From contig NZ_JAPEMB010000001.1 in the NCBI RefSeq assembly GCF_026343125.1, positions 3,353,501-3,417,500 of the forward strand: a stretch of DNA of 64,000 bases, given 5' to 3'. Numbering within the stretch: position 1 is the stretch's first letter; each line of letters begins with the position of its first letter. This DNA is from Streptomyces sp. NBC_00094 (GTDB lineage Bacteria > Actinomycetota > Actinomycetes > Streptomycetales > Streptomycetaceae). Positions 10,428-19,308 of the stretch are shown in pieces. A model generated the notes under the pieces. The model saw only the letters and a program-made list of their open reading frames with translations. It did no database searches and had not been told where the DNA came from. The translations under genes were made by a program, and so were the position numbers.

Positions 10428-11741
10428 CAGCCGTCGGCCGCAGTGGGGCCACGGACTCGCCCCCCGCTGCACGTAGAGCTTCTTGGCCCGGAAGGTCTGC
10501 TCCGCGGCGGGCGCGTTCTGGGCGGTGCCGGTGCCGCCGAGGGACCGCCAGGTGCCCGGGTCGAACTGGTAGAGCCCGCCGTACGTCCCCGAGGGGTCGA
10601 CGGCGTTCGGCCGGCCGCCGGACTCGCAGGCGGCGAGTGCGCCCCAGTCGAGGCCGTCGGCCCCGGCGACGGTGGTGGGCAGTGCGCGGGTGCCGACGCG
10701 GACCTTGCGGCTGACGGGTTCGCGGACGATCTCCTCGCCGGTCCTGCGGGGCTTCTGCTTGACGCCGTTGACCGTGCGCAGGCTGTACGTGACGCGGCGG
10801 ACGCCCGTGACGCCCTGCCGCTCGACGACCTCGGTGCCGGCGAAGAGCTCCGGGTCGCGGACCTTCTCGACGGCGTACGGCACGGCTTCCTCCCGTACCT
10901 GCTTCGAGCCGGTGATGCGGAGCACGGTGACCGTCTGGCCGTCGCGGGGGAAGGTGTCGGCCGTGACGGAGGTGGTGTCCTGCCCGGAGAGGGTGATCCC
11001 GGCCTCGGCGAGGGCCTCGCGGACGGTGGCGGCGTTGGTCCGGACGACGCGCTCGCGGCCGTCGGCGAGGAAGGTGATCGTCCGCTCGGTGCGGACGTCG
11101 AGCGCGAGGCCCTGGCGGGAGATCGGGGCGGCGCGGGAGGCCGAGAGGTACGCGCCCTCCGCGCGGACGCCCAGCTGGCGCAGCGCCCCCTCGACGGTCC
11201 TGGCGGTGGTCCAGATGGTGTGGCGCCGGCCGTCGAGGGTGAGGGCGACCGGCCTCCCGTACCGGACGATGATCTCGTCGCCGTTGGTCAGGGCCTCGCC
11301 GGGGGCGGGGGCGACGATGTCGTGGGCGCCGACGGACAGGCCCTCGTGGGCGAGGAGCTCGTCGACGTCGTCGGCGAAGGTGTGGAGGCTGCGCGGGACG
11401 CCGTCGACGGAGAGCCGGACCGCCTTGTCGTTGGCGACGAAGGCGCTGGTGCCGCCGGCGAGGAAGGCGACGACGAGGGCCTGCGGGACGAGCCGCCGCA
11501 GGCTGCCGGCGGCGGAGCCGGAGGCCTTGCGGCGGCGCGCGGCCCGGCGGGACGCGGCGCGGGAGCCGGCCTGGCCGGGGACGGCGGCGGGGACGGCCCC
11601 GGGGACTGGGGCGGAGGCGGCCCCGGGGACTCCGCCTCCCGGTCCGGGGGCGACGAGCGGCGCTGCTTGGGTCGGCTGCTCGTGGACGGGCAGGGTCGCC
11701 GTCCGTCGTCCGGCGCGGTGACTGCCCTGGGAAGTGCTCAC
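10419..11741 (-). CDS. RpfB-like resuscitation-promoting factor (DUF348/G5/transglycosylase)
   Basis: 440 residues. A long Ala/Pro/Arg-rich cytoplasmic N-terminus leads to one membrane segment (about 84-102, LVPQALVVAFLAGGTSAFVA). Three DUF348 modules follow (from VRLSVDG, VALTLDG and ITFLADG), then a G5 domain (about 285-360) and a C-terminal lysozyme-like Rpf domain with the catalytic Glu in LAACESGG. It cleaves peptidoglycan glycan strands and promotes spore germination or regrowth. The GTG start is 72 bases after tatD. Unlike some Streptomyces rpf genes, the leader is too short for a c-di-AMP riboswitch. Confidence 0.92.
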   Translation of the reverse strand: MSTSQGSHRAGRRTATLPVHEQPTQAAPLVAPGPGGGVPGAASAPVPGAVPAAVPGQAGSRAASRRAARRRKASGSAAGSLRRLVPQALVVAFLAGGTSAFVANDKAVRLSVDGVPRSLHTFADDVDELLAHEGLSVGAHDIVAPAPGEALTNGDEIIVRYGRPVALTLDGRRHTIWTTARTVEGALRQLGVRAEGAYLSASRAAPISRQGLALDVRTERTITFLADGRERVVRTNAATVREALAEAGITLSGQDTTSVTADTFPRDGQTVTVLRITGSKQVREEAVPYAVEKVRDPELFAGTEVVERQGVTGVRRVTYSLRTVNGVKQKPRRTGEEIVREPVSRKVRVGTRALPTTVAGADGLDWGALAACESGGRPNAVDPSGTYGGLYQFDPGTWRSLGGTGTAQNAPAAEQTFRAKKLYVQRGASPWPHCGRRLHR

Positions 11742-11813
11742 GAGGCCGGGACACTAGCCCCGCCGACGGTCACTCTCACGGACTGTCCGGCTACGACACG
11801 TAACCGTTATGGA

Positions 11814-12713
11814 TCAGTAATCGAAGGCGCGGGCCGTGTTCACGGCGATCGCCTCGGCGAGCTCGTTCTCGCCGATGCCGCGCACGGCCGCCATCGCCCG
11901 CACGGTGACCGGGATCAGGTAGGGGGCGTTGGGGCGGCCCCGGTAGGGCGCGGGGGTGAGGAAGGGCGCGTCGGTCTCGACGAGGACGAGTTCCAGGGGG
12001 GCGACGGCGAGCGCGTCCCGCAGCGGCTGGGCGTTCTTGAAGGTGACGTTGCCGGCGAAGGACATGTAGTAGCCCTTGGCGGCGCAGATCTCGGCCATGG
12101 CGGCGTCGCCGGAGTAGCAGTGGAAGACGGTCCGCTCCGGGGCGCCCTCCTCGTCCAGGACGCGCAGGACGTCGGCGTGGGCCTCGCGGTCGTGGATGAC
12201 CAGTGCCTTGCCGTGGCGCTTGGCGATCTCGATGTGGGCGCGGAAGGAACGCTCCTGCGCGGCCATGCCCTCGGGGCCCGTACGGAAGTAGTCGAGGCCG
12301 GTCTCGCCGACCCCGAGCACGTACGGCAGGGCGGCGAGCCGGTCGATCTCGGCGAGCGCGTCGTCGAGGGCGGCGTCCCCGCCGCCCGGGCGCGCACCCT
12401 GCCGGGACCAGCCTCCCCCAGCCCCAGAGGGCTGGGAGGTGCCCCCAGGGTCCCCGAGCACGATCCGCGGGGCTTCGTTCGGATGCAGGGCGACGGCCGC
12501 GTGCACGTTCGCGTGGGCGGCGGCGGTCTCGGCGGCCCACTGGGAGCCCTTCACGTCACAGCCGACCTGGACGACCGTGGTCACCCCGACGGCGGCGGCC
12601 TTGACCAGGGCCTCCTCGACGGTCCCGGACTGCATGTCCAGGTGGGTGTGCGAGTCCGCGACCTCCACGAGCAGGGGTTCGGGCAGCGGCGGCGGGGCGT
12701 CCTTGGCACTCAT
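11814..12713 (-). CDS. TatD family metal-dependent deoxyribonuclease
   Basis: 299 residues, TIM-barrel metallohydrolase. Metal ligands are visible in DSHTHLD (about 18-24), GETGLDYFR, HDREAH and HCYSGD, with ETDAPFL near the C-terminus. TatD proteins are 3'-5' exonucleases in DNA repair and quality control. Residues around 90-105 (GGTSQPSGAGGG) are an insertion encoded by a dispersed hairpin element at 12412-12446. TACGAT ends 7 bases before the ATG, suggesting a leaderless transcript. Its place between rsmI and rpfB is conserved in actinobacteria. Confidence 0.92.
   Translation of the reverse strand: MSAKDAPPPLPEPLLVEVADSHTHLDMQSGTVEEALVKAAAVGVTTVVQVGCDVKGSQWAAETAAAHANVHAAVALHPNEAPRIVLGDPGGTSQPSGAGGGWSRQGARPGGGDAALDDALAEIDRLAALPYVLGVGETGLDYFRTGPEGMAAQERSFRAHIEIAKRHGKALVIHDREAHADVLRVLDEEGAPERTVFHCYSGDAAMAEICAAKGYYMSFAGNVTFKNAQPLRDALAVAPLELVLVETDAPFLTPAPYRGRPNAPYLIPVTVRAMAAVRGIGENELAEAIAVNTARAFDY
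12412..12446 (-). repeat. In-frame hairpin element, copy 1 (inside tatD)
   Basis: Read on the coding strand it starts GGGGGCACCTCCC and ends GGGGGAGG, with AGCCC/GGGCT forming the inner stem around a 3-base loop. It adds GGTSQPSGAGG to TatD. It matches the elements at 31059, 32045 and 37096 in sequence, length, orientation and frame. Confidence 0.8.
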
Positions 12714-12755
12714 GGCCCCGATCGTACGAGGGCCATGAGCACCGGCGCGCGGGGC

Positions 12756-13220
12756 TTACCCGCCGGCCTGCTTGTCGTGGTGACGGAAGGGATGCAGCAG
12801 GTCCGACAGTTGCCAGTGGTGCGGCACGGGCGGCGGCTCAGGAGTGTCCCCGGTGGGCTCGACGGGCCCCGCCGGGTCCTCGGTCAGCTCCTGCCCGATC
12901 GGCCCGGCCGGCGAGACGGGCTTGGTCGCCCTCGCCCCGTGCCGGTGCTTCTCCGTCGCGGCGATCAGGTCGAGCACCGACGACACCTGCCCCGCGCGCA
13001 TGATCCTGACGACGTGACCGCTGCAGTTCATGCAGGTGGGACTGGACAGCGGGGACGGGACCCGCTCCCCGTCGGCCTTGTAGACGACGAATTCCTGGCC
13101 GGCGGCGTCGACGTGGTGCTCGATGTCGTACGCCTGCTCCCAGCCGTATCCACAGCGCATGCAGGCGAAGGCGTACGCCTCATGGGCGACGGATATGCCG
13201 GTGCCGGTGATCTCGCTCAT
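12756..13220 (-). CDS. Two-CxxC zinc-ribbon protein of unknown function
   Basis: 154 residues. Two CxxC knuckles (CMRC near residue 19 and CMNC near residue 70) suggest a zinc ribbon, followed by a Pro-rich tail with a His-rich end (HHWQLSDLLHPFRHHDK). The ATG at 13220 is chosen over an upstream start because GAGGAG lies 8 bases before it. A perfect 14-bp palindrome sits just before the ribosome site. It lies 42 bases ahead of tatD on the same strand. The gene is familiar as a conserved Streptomyces hypothetical; function unknown. Confidence 0.72.
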   Translation of the reverse strand: MSEITGTGISVAHEAYAFACMRCGYGWEQAYDIEHHVDAAGQEFVVYKADGERVPSPLSSPTCMNCSGHVVRIMRAGQVSSVLDLIAATEKHRHGARATKPVSPAGPIGQELTEDPAGPVEPTGDTPEPPPVPHHWQLSDLLHPFRHHDKQAGG

Positions 13221-13232
13221 GCCAGCTCCTCT

Positions 13233-13246
13233 CCACTGATCAGTGG
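13233..13246. promoter_or_regulatory. Perfect 14-bp palindrome before the zinc-ribbon gene
   Basis: CCACTGATCAGTGG is fully self-complementary and ends 13 bases upstream of the ATG at 13220, directly before the ribosome-binding site. It is a likely operator for a dimeric regulator; the regulator is unknown. Confidence 0.55.
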
Positions 13247-13395
13247 ACGCCTTTTCGGGCCGGAGCGCATCAGCAGAGGACGAACCATGGAAGGCTTTTG
13301 GCTCTTCCCTTGCCAAGCGCCCTGCGAAGAGTCCCGGCGCCGGGTTCGGCTTTGCCTTTCAGGTTAGTCCTTTGCGTTTGGCGGGACCTTTCCTG

Positions 13396-14247
13396 TCAGC
13401 CCTTTGCCGCGTTCTTTGCCGCCACGACCGCATCGAACACCTCGCGCTTGGGCAGCCCCGTCTCGGCCGCGACCGCGACGATCGCCTCCTTGCGCCGCTC
13501 CCCCGCCTCCTCGCGCACCTGCACCCTGCGCACCAGCTCCGCGGCGTCGAGCTCACCGGGTCCGGCCTCCGGGGCGCCCTCGACGACGACGGTGATCTCG
13601 CCCCGTACGCCCTCGGCTGCCCAGGCCGCGAGTTCGGTCAGCGGGCCGCGCTTGACCTCCTCGTACGTCTTGGTCAGTTCGCGGCAGACGGCGGCGCGGC
13701 GCTCGGCGCCGAAGACCTCCGCCATCGCGGCGAGCGTGTCGTCGAGCCGGTGCGGGGCCTCGAAGTACACGAGGGTGCGCCGCTCGTCGGCGACCTCACG
13801 CAACCGGCCGAGGCGCTCGCCCGCCTTGCGCGGCAGGAAACCCTCGAAGCAGAAGCGGTCCACGGGCAGCCCGGAGAGGGCGAGCGCGGTGAGCACGGCC
13901 GACGGGCCGGGGACGGCCGTGACCTTGATGTCCTGCTCGACGGCCGCGGCGACCAGGCGGTAGCCGGGGTCCGAGACGGACGGCATGCCCGCGTCGGTGA
14001 CGAGCAGCACACGGGCGCCGCCCACCAGCGCCTCGACGAGCTCGGGCGTACGGGCGGACTCGTTGCCCTCGAAGTACGAGACGACCCGGCCCGTGGTGTG
14101 GATCCCGAGGGCCCGGGTCAGCCCGCGCAGCCTCCGGGTGTCCTCGGCGGCCACGATGTCCGCGTTCTGCAGTTCGGTGGCGAGTCGGGGCGGAGCGTCC
14201 GCGATGTCACCGATGGGGGTCCCTGCGAGTACCAGCGTTCCTGTCAC
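13396..14247 (-). CDS. rsmI: 16S rRNA (cytidine-2'-O)-methyltransferase RsmI
   Basis: 283 residues, SPOUT-like tetrapyrrole-methylase fold. It 2'-O-methylates C1402 of 16S rRNA. Motifs: GTLVLAGTPIGD at the N-terminus, AAEDTRRLRGL, TDAGMPSVSDPG and VPGPSAVLTALALSG. The GTG at 14247 is preferred to the ATG at 14256: GGGAGG directly abuts the ATG, leaving no spacer, but stands about 7 bases from the GTG. It is divergent from pmt with only 61 bases between the starts. Confidence 0.93.
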   Translation of the reverse strand: MTGTLVLAGTPIGDIADAPPRLATELQNADIVAAEDTRRLRGLTRALGIHTTGRVVSYFEGNESARTPELVEALVGGARVLLVTDAGMPSVSDPGYRLVAAAVEQDIKVTAVPGPSAVLTALALSGLPVDRFCFEGFLPRKAGERLGRLREVADERRTLVYFEAPHRLDDTLAAMAEVFGAERRAAVCRELTKTYEEVKRGPLTELAAWAAEGVRGEITVVVEGAPEAGPGELDAAELVRRVQVREEAGERRKEAIVAVAAETGLPKREVFDAVVAAKNAAKG

Positions 14248-14308
14248 ACGGGACATCCTCCCAGCCCGGACAGGCGACGCGCACAGGCGCGTTCCCTACG
14301 ATGGCGCG

Positions 14309-16069
14309 GTGACCAGTACCGCACCCGAGGCCCTGGAGGGCCAGCACCCCATGGCAGAGCCCGTGGCAGAGCCCTCTTCGTGGCAGCAGAGGCTGCGGCG
14401 CTTCGGCTACGCCCCCCGCGCCGAGAACCCCGCTCCCATCGGGCTGCGGGAGCGGCTCGACCCGCCGTACACCCGCCCCTCGAAGCACGTGTGGTCGCTC
14501 CTCCGCCTCGGCCCCGGCCCGGCCGAGCGGCTGTGGCGGCTGATGGCCTGGGGCGGTCCGCTCCTGGTCACGGCGGTCGCGGGCCTGCTGCGGTTCTGGA
14601 ACCTCGGCAAGCCGCGCGCGGTGATATTCGACGAGACGTACTACGCCAAGGACTCGTGGGCCCTGATCAACCAGGGGTACGAGGGGGCCTGGCCGAAGGA
14701 CATCGACAAGACGATCCTGGCGGACCCGGGCGCGGTGCTCATCCCGACCGACCCGGGGTACGTCGTCCATCCCCCGATGGGCAAATGGGTCATCGGCGTC
14801 GGCGAGAAGATCTTCGGATTCGAGCCCTTCGGCTGGCGCTTCATGGTGGCGCTGCTCGGCACCCTGTCGGTGCTGATGCTGTGCCGGATCGGCCGCCGGC
14901 TCTTCCGCTCGACGTTCCTGGGCTGTCTGGCGGGCCTGCTGCTCGCCGTCGACGGACTGCACTTCGTGATGAGCCGCACGGCGCTCCTCGACCAGGTGCT
15001 GATGTTCTTCGTCCTCGCCTCCTTCGGCTGCCTCGTCCTCGACCGCGACCGCACCCGGAAACGGCTCGCGGCGGCGCTCCCCGAGGACGAGGAGGGGGTG
15101 CTGCGGCCCGACGCGGAGCTCGCGGAGACCCTGCGCCTCGGGTGGCGGCCGTGGCGGATCACGGCCGGCGTGATGCTGGGCCTCGCGGCGGCGACGAAGT
15201 GGAACGGCCTGTACGTCATGGCGGCGTTCGGCCTGATGACGGTCCTGTGGGACGTGGGCGGCCGCCGCACGGCCGGCGCCGTCCGCCCGCACCTCGCGGT
15301 GCTCAAGAAGGACCTCCTCCCGGCGTTCGTGTCGGTGGTGCCGGTGGCGATCGCCACGTACCTGGCGACCTGGACCGGCTGGCTCGTCTCGGACAAGGGC
15401 TACTTCCGCGACTGGGCCGCCAAGCAGGACAAGCTCCCCGGGGGCGGGGACAGCTTCTGGGGCTGGCTGCCGGAGTGGCTGCGCAGCCTCTGGCACTACG
15501 AGTACGAGGTCTTCAACTTCCACGTGGGCCTGACCTCGCCGCACACCTACGAGTCGAACCCCTGGTCCTGGATCGTCCTGGGCCGCCCGGTCTCGTACTT
15601 CTACGAGTCCCCGGCCCCCGGCACCGCCGGCTGCCCGGCCACCGCCAAGGAGAAGTGCGCCCAGGAGGTCCTGGCCCTCGGCACCCCGCTCCTGTGGTGG
15701 GCGGCCTGCTTCGCCCTCCTGTACGTCCTGTGGCGCTGGGCCTTCCGCCGCGACTGGCGCGCGGGCGCGATCGCCTGCGGCATCGCGGCCGGCTGGGTCC
15801 CCTGGTTCCTCTACCAGGAGCGCACGATCTTCCTTTTCTACGCGGTCGTCTTCGTGCCTTTCCTGTGCCTGGCGGTGGCCATGATGCTGGGCGCGATCAT
15901 CGGCCCACGGGGATCATCGGAAAGGCGCCGGACTTTCGGCGCGGTGGCGGCGGGCTGTCTGGTTCTCCTGATCGTCTGGAATTTCATCTACTTCTGGCCG
16001 ATCTACACGGGCACGCCGATTCCGATAGACGAATGGCGGAACCGGATGTGGCTCGACACGTGGATCTAG
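14309..16069 (+). CDS. pmt: Protein O-mannosyltransferase (GT39)
   Basis: 586 residues, integral membrane, PMT family. It transfers mannose from polyprenyl-phosphate-mannose to Ser/Thr of secreted proteins. An acidic pair follows the first helix (VIFDETYYAKD), as in Pmt catalytic loops, and about 9 to 11 hydrophobic helices follow. In S. coelicolor Pmt is needed for phiC31 phage infection and normal cell-wall antibiotic tolerance. The -10-like TACGAT (14297-14302) ends 6 bases before the GTG, so the message is probably leaderless. An in-frame ATG at 14351 is an alternative start. Confidence 0.93.
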   Translation: MTSTAPEALEGQHPMAEPVAEPSSWQQRLRRFGYAPRAENPAPIGLRERLDPPYTRPSKHVWSLLRLGPGPAERLWRLMAWGGPLLVTAVAGLLRFWNLGKPRAVIFDETYYAKDSWALINQGYEGAWPKDIDKTILADPGAVLIPTDPGYVVHPPMGKWVIGVGEKIFGFEPFGWRFMVALLGTLSVLMLCRIGRRLFRSTFLGCLAGLLLAVDGLHFVMSRTALLDQVLMFFVLASFGCLVLDRDRTRKRLAAALPEDEEGVLRPDAELAETLRLGWRPWRITAGVMLGLAAATKWNGLYVMAAFGLMTVLWDVGGRRTAGAVRPHLAVLKKDLLPAFVSVVPVAIATYLATWTGWLVSDKGYFRDWAAKQDKLPGGGDSFWGWLPEWLRSLWHYEYEVFNFHVGLTSPHTYESNPWSWIVLGRPVSYFYESPAPGTAGCPATAKEKCAQEVLALGTPLLWWAACFALLYVLWRWAFRRDWRAGAIACGIAAGWVPWFLYQERTIFLFYAVVFVPFLCLAVAMMLGAIIGPRGSSERRRTFGAVAAGCLVLLIVWNFIYFWPIYTGTPIPIDEWRNRMWLDTWI

Positions 16070-16088
16070 CCGCGTAAGGACACGAAGA

Positions 16089-16127
16089 GACGAAGAGGGC
16101 GCGACCGGTGGTCGCGCCCTCTTCGTC
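16089..16127. terminator. Bidirectional terminator between pmt and the methyltransferase
   Basis: A perfect 17-bp stem (GACGAAGAGGGCGCGAC at 16089-16105 with its complement at 16111-16127) closes on a 5-base loop. It lies between two convergent genes, 19 bases past pmt and 7 bases past the methyltransferase stop. Confidence 0.88.
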
Positions 16128-16134
16128 GTCAGGC

Positions 16135-16878
16135 TCAGCCGCTGATGAATCTGCGTGGTGCGCCCCGGCGGTCCGCCGGTTCGGGCTCCGCGGGCGCGTA
16201 GGGGGCGGAGAACAGCGCGAGGACGCCCGGGTGGACGGCGCACAGCGGCATCCGGCCGTTCTCGGCGGCCGCTGCGCGGAGCCGCTCGTCGCCGGCGAGC
16301 CGGTCGCCGCTGACGTAGAGGAAGGCGTTCTGCGCGTACCAGGGCTCGATCGTCGGGTCGTCCCACAAGCGGGTGCGCAGGCAGTCGGCGAGCTCGTAGC
16401 CCCACTGCTCGAAACGCCCGCGCCAGTACGGCGGCCACTGTTCGTTGCGGTGATCCGTCCCGGTCTGACCGGGGATCGCGGCGGAGAAGAGGACGACGTC
16501 CGCCATGGCGCACAGGTCACCCACCAGGGAGTCGGCGCGGGCCGCGTCGAAGTGCTCCGCGGCCTCCAGGCACATCGCCAGGTCGAACCGCCGGTCGAGG
16601 CGCAGCGGGTAGGTGAGGTCCTGTTCCATGAAGCAGTCCGGGGGAATGCGCAGCGCGTCGGCGGACACCCAGGGGCCGTCGACGCCCAGGATCTCCTTCG
16701 CCCCCAGGTCCTGGGCGGTGGCGAGCCAGGAGCCGGTGCCGCAGCCGACGTCCACCACACTCGACGGCCTGACGAGGTCGAACACCAGCGGCAGCACGGA
16801 CTCGGCGGAACGCCGCGAACCGTCCTGTTGGCCGGCGTAGAACCACGCGCCGTACGTACTCGTAGAGGCAACGCCCAT
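16135..16878 (-). CDS. SAM-dependent class I methyltransferase
   Basis: 247 residues. Motif I VVDVGCGTGSWL (about 40-51), motif II acid in ILGVDGPW and MCLEAAEHF in the motif IV/post region mark a Rossmann methyltransferase; the substrate is not evident. The ATG at 16878 follows AGGAG at 8 bases. It is convergent with pmt. Similar enzymes occur in surface-glycan and natural-product loci, but nothing adjacent supports either. The 222 bases upstream, to the PBP gene start, hold no gene that can be supported. Confidence 0.8.
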   Translation of the reverse strand: MGVASTSTYGAWFYAGQQDGSRRSAESVLPLVFDLVRPSSVVDVGCGTGSWLATAQDLGAKEILGVDGPWVSADALRIPPDCFMEQDLTYPLRLDRRFDLAMCLEAAEHFDAARADSLVGDLCAMADVVLFSAAIPGQTGTDHRNEQWPPYWRGRFEQWGYELADCLRTRLWDDPTIEPWYAQNAFLYVSGDRLAGDERLRAAAAENGRMPLCAVHPGVLALFSAPYAPAEPEPADRRGAPRRFISG

Positions 16879-17100
16879 CGGATATCTCCTAGCGGCCGAC
16901 AGTCCCGGAAGATCGTGGAACACGAAGATTCCCAGGCATATCCGCTATTTCGGGCGAGCCGCGCGAGAAGGTCGGGCACGGCGATTCCGATGGAGCAACC
17001 GGTCGCGCCCGCTGCGTTGTGACGGATACGGCAGTAGTTGCTCGACACACCGAAGGGACGCTGCTTGACTGGACGGCCACCTGGGGAGGGGAGCGCAGTC

Positions 17101-18744
17101 ATGCGCAGTGGAGCGAAGACCGCGATCGTCGGGGGCGTGTTCCTCGTCGTGGCGGGCGGTGTCGGATACGGAGGGCTCAACCTCTACAACGGGATCACGG
17201 GCGGCGACACGAACGTCGGAACCCGTTCCGACAACGCGCCGAAGACCGGGCCCGTCACCGGCGACGAGGTGACGACGACCGCGAAGGAGTTCCTCGCGGC
17301 CTGGGCCGCCGGCGAGCCGGAGAAGGCCGGGCAGCTGACGAACGACCCCGTCACCGCCGGACCCGCCGTGGCGGCCTACCGGGACGGCGCGAGCGTCTCG
17401 GAGGCCGAGATCACACCGGGGACGCCCGTCGGGGCGACGGTGCCGTTCACGGTGAAGGCCACGATCACGTACAAGGGCGTGTCGAAGCCCTGGACCTACG
17501 CCTCCGAGCTGACCGTCGTCCGGGGCCAGACCACCGGCCGGCCGCTGGTGAAGTGGGCGCCGTCCGTGCTCCACCCGAAGCTGCTCACCGCCGAGGCCAC
17601 GGTGCGCACGGGCGTCGCGGAGACCGCCTCCGTGAAGGCCGTCGACCGGAACGGCAAGGAGCTGACGGCGGAGACGTACCCCTCGCTGAGACCGATCCTG
17701 GACGAGCTGCGCAAGCGGTACGGGGCGAAGGCCGGCGGCGAGACCGGCATCGAGACGTGGATCGACTCGGGCAGCGCGTCCGTCCCCGACTCGACCGTCC
17801 TCGTCCTGTCGAAGGGGAAGCCGGGCACGCTGAAGACCACCATCGACGCGGGCGTGCAGGCGGCGGCGGAGAAGGCGGTCAAGAAGTACGGAAAGAGCTC
17901 GGTGGCGGCGATAGAGCCGTCGACCGGTGCGATACGCGCGGTGGCCAACAACCCGGCCACCGACTACAACACCGCCTTCCAGGGCGCCCAGGCCCCCGGC
18001 TCGACGATGAAGATCGTCACGGCGGCGATGATGATGCAGAACGGCATCGCGACGCCCGGCAGCAAGGTCGAGTGTCCGCCTGACGTCGTCTCGCGGAGCA
18101 CCACCTTCCAGAACCTCAAAAGGTTCAGCATCCCCAACGGCACCCTCGCCGAGTCATTCCGCCGCTCCTGCAACACCGCCTTCATCAAGGCGATCAGCAC
18201 CCTCAGCGACAAGGGCATCGCGGACACCGCCCTCGGTGACACCGCCCGTGACTCCTTCGGCATCGGTCAGAGCTGGGCGGTGGGCGTCCCGGCGGCCGAC
18301 GGCAGCGTCCCCGAGTCGGCCGGCAGCGAGACGCCCGCCTCCTACATCGGCCAGGGCAAGATCACGATGAGCGCCCTGAACGTCGCCTCGCTCTCCGCGA
18401 CCGTGAAGAACGGCGGCTTCCTCCAGCCGTACCTGGTGGCGAGGGAGCTCGACGACCGGGAGTTCGCCCAGGCCGACCGCCTCTCCCCCGAGGTCGCCTC
18501 GGGGCTGAAGACGATGATGAAGGCGGCGGCGACCGCGTCCGACGGCACGGCGACGGCGGCGATGGCCGGGGTCCCCACCCCCAAGGGCGCGAAGACCGGC
18601 TCCGCCGAGGTCGACGGCCAGACCTCCAACAGCTGGTTCACCGGCTACTCCGGCGACCTCGCGGCCGCGGCGGTCGTCGAGGAGGGCGGCCACGGCGGCG
18701 ACGCCGCGGGCCCGGTGGTCGCGCAGGTCCTGAAGGCCGGCTGA
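17101..18744 (+). CDS. Penicillin-binding transpeptidase with NTF2-like N-terminal domain
   Basis: 547 residues. One N-terminal membrane anchor (about 9-28, AIVGGVFLVVAGGVGYGG), a MecA_N/NTF2-like domain (about 50-150), a dimerisation region, then a class B transpeptidase domain. Active-site motifs are intact: SxxK as STMK in APGSTMK, SxN as SCN in RRSCNTAF, and KTG in GAKTGSAEVDG. It crosslinks peptidoglycan outside the membrane. GGAGGGGAG precedes the ATG. A PBP beside pmt is a known Streptomyces arrangement. Confidence 0.92.
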   Translation: MRSGAKTAIVGGVFLVVAGGVGYGGLNLYNGITGGDTNVGTRSDNAPKTGPVTGDEVTTTAKEFLAAWAAGEPEKAGQLTNDPVTAGPAVAAYRDGASVSEAEITPGTPVGATVPFTVKATITYKGVSKPWTYASELTVVRGQTTGRPLVKWAPSVLHPKLLTAEATVRTGVAETASVKAVDRNGKELTAETYPSLRPILDELRKRYGAKAGGETGIETWIDSGSASVPDSTVLVLSKGKPGTLKTTIDAGVQAAAEKAVKKYGKSSVAAIEPSTGAIRAVANNPATDYNTAFQGAQAPGSTMKIVTAAMMMQNGIATPGSKVECPPDVVSRSTTFQNLKRFSIPNGTLAESFRRSCNTAFIKAISTLSDKGIADTALGDTARDSFGIGQSWAVGVPAADGSVPESAGSETPASYIGQGKITMSALNVASLSATVKNGGFLQPYLVARELDDREFAQADRLSPEVASGLKTMMKAAATASDGTATAAMAGVPTPKGAKTGSAEVDGQTSNSWFTGYSGDLAAAAVVEEGGHGGDAAGPVVAQVLKAG

Positions 18745-18816
18745 CCGGTCGGCCCGGCTGACCGACCCCCGGAACCCGGTCGCGTGGCCCGTACAGCTAC
18801 CGCTAGCGTGCGGGCC

Positions 18817-19308
18817 ATGACCGCTGACGACACCTCCCTCGCGCACCCCCAGTTCGCCGCCGCACTCCAGGAGTTGGGCCTCGATGTCGAGGTCCGTCGC
18901 TTCCCGGACGAGACCCGCACCGCGCAGCAGGCCGCCGAGGCCATCGGCTGCGAGGTCGCCGAGATCGTGAAGTCGCTGATCTTCGCCGCCGACGGGGTGC
19001 CGGTCCTCGTCCTGATGGACGGCGCCTCGCGGGTGGACGTCGAGCTCGTACGGTGGGAACTGTGCGCCGGGAAGGTCACCCGGGCCGACGCGAAGGTGGT
19101 CCGGGAGACGACCGGGTACGCGATCGGGGGCGTCCCGCCCTTCGGGCACCGCACCCGGACCCGGGTCCTCGCCGACCGGGGCATCCTCGACCACGACGTG
19201 GTGTGGGCCGCGGCGGGCACCCCGCACACCGTCTTCGCGATGGACCCGAAGACGCTGGTCACCCACGCGGGCGCCACCCTGGTGGACGTGCGCGAGCCCA
19301 CCGCGTGA
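18817..19308 (+). CDS. YbaK/EbsC-type aminoacyl-tRNA editing domain protein
   Basis: 163 residues, YbaK/ProX family. These free-standing domains deacylate mischarged tRNA, classically Cys-tRNA(Pro) or Ala-tRNA(Pro). The family Lys and glycine-loop motifs are present (EIVKSLIFAADG, GYAIGGVPPFGH and AAGTPHTVF). The ATG at 18817 is favoured: TAGCGT ends 7 bases upstream and no ribosome site is visible, so it is likely leaderless. Its stop overlaps the EamA start by 4 bases (GTGA). Confidence 0.88.
   Translation: MTADDTSLAHPQFAAALQELGLDVEVRRFPDETRTAQQAAEAIGCEVAEIVKSLIFAADGVPVLVLMDGASRVDVELVRWELCAGKVTRADAKVVRETTGYAIGGVPPFGHRTRTRVLADRGILDHDVVWAAAGTPHTVFAMDPKTLVTHAGATLVDVREPTA

Noticed and set aside
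11742..11813. c-di-AMP riboswitch before the rpfB-like gene
   Set aside because: Only 72 bases separate it from tatD, too short for that riboswitch.
10425..13367. A 980-codon plus-strand frame across rpfB, tatD and the zinc-ribbon gene
   Set aside because: Low-complexity, no family motifs and antisense to three well-supported genes.
18747..18767. GGTCGG/CCGACC hairpin after the PBP gene as a terminator
   Set aside because: The stem is only 6 bp with a 9-base loop, too weak to call.
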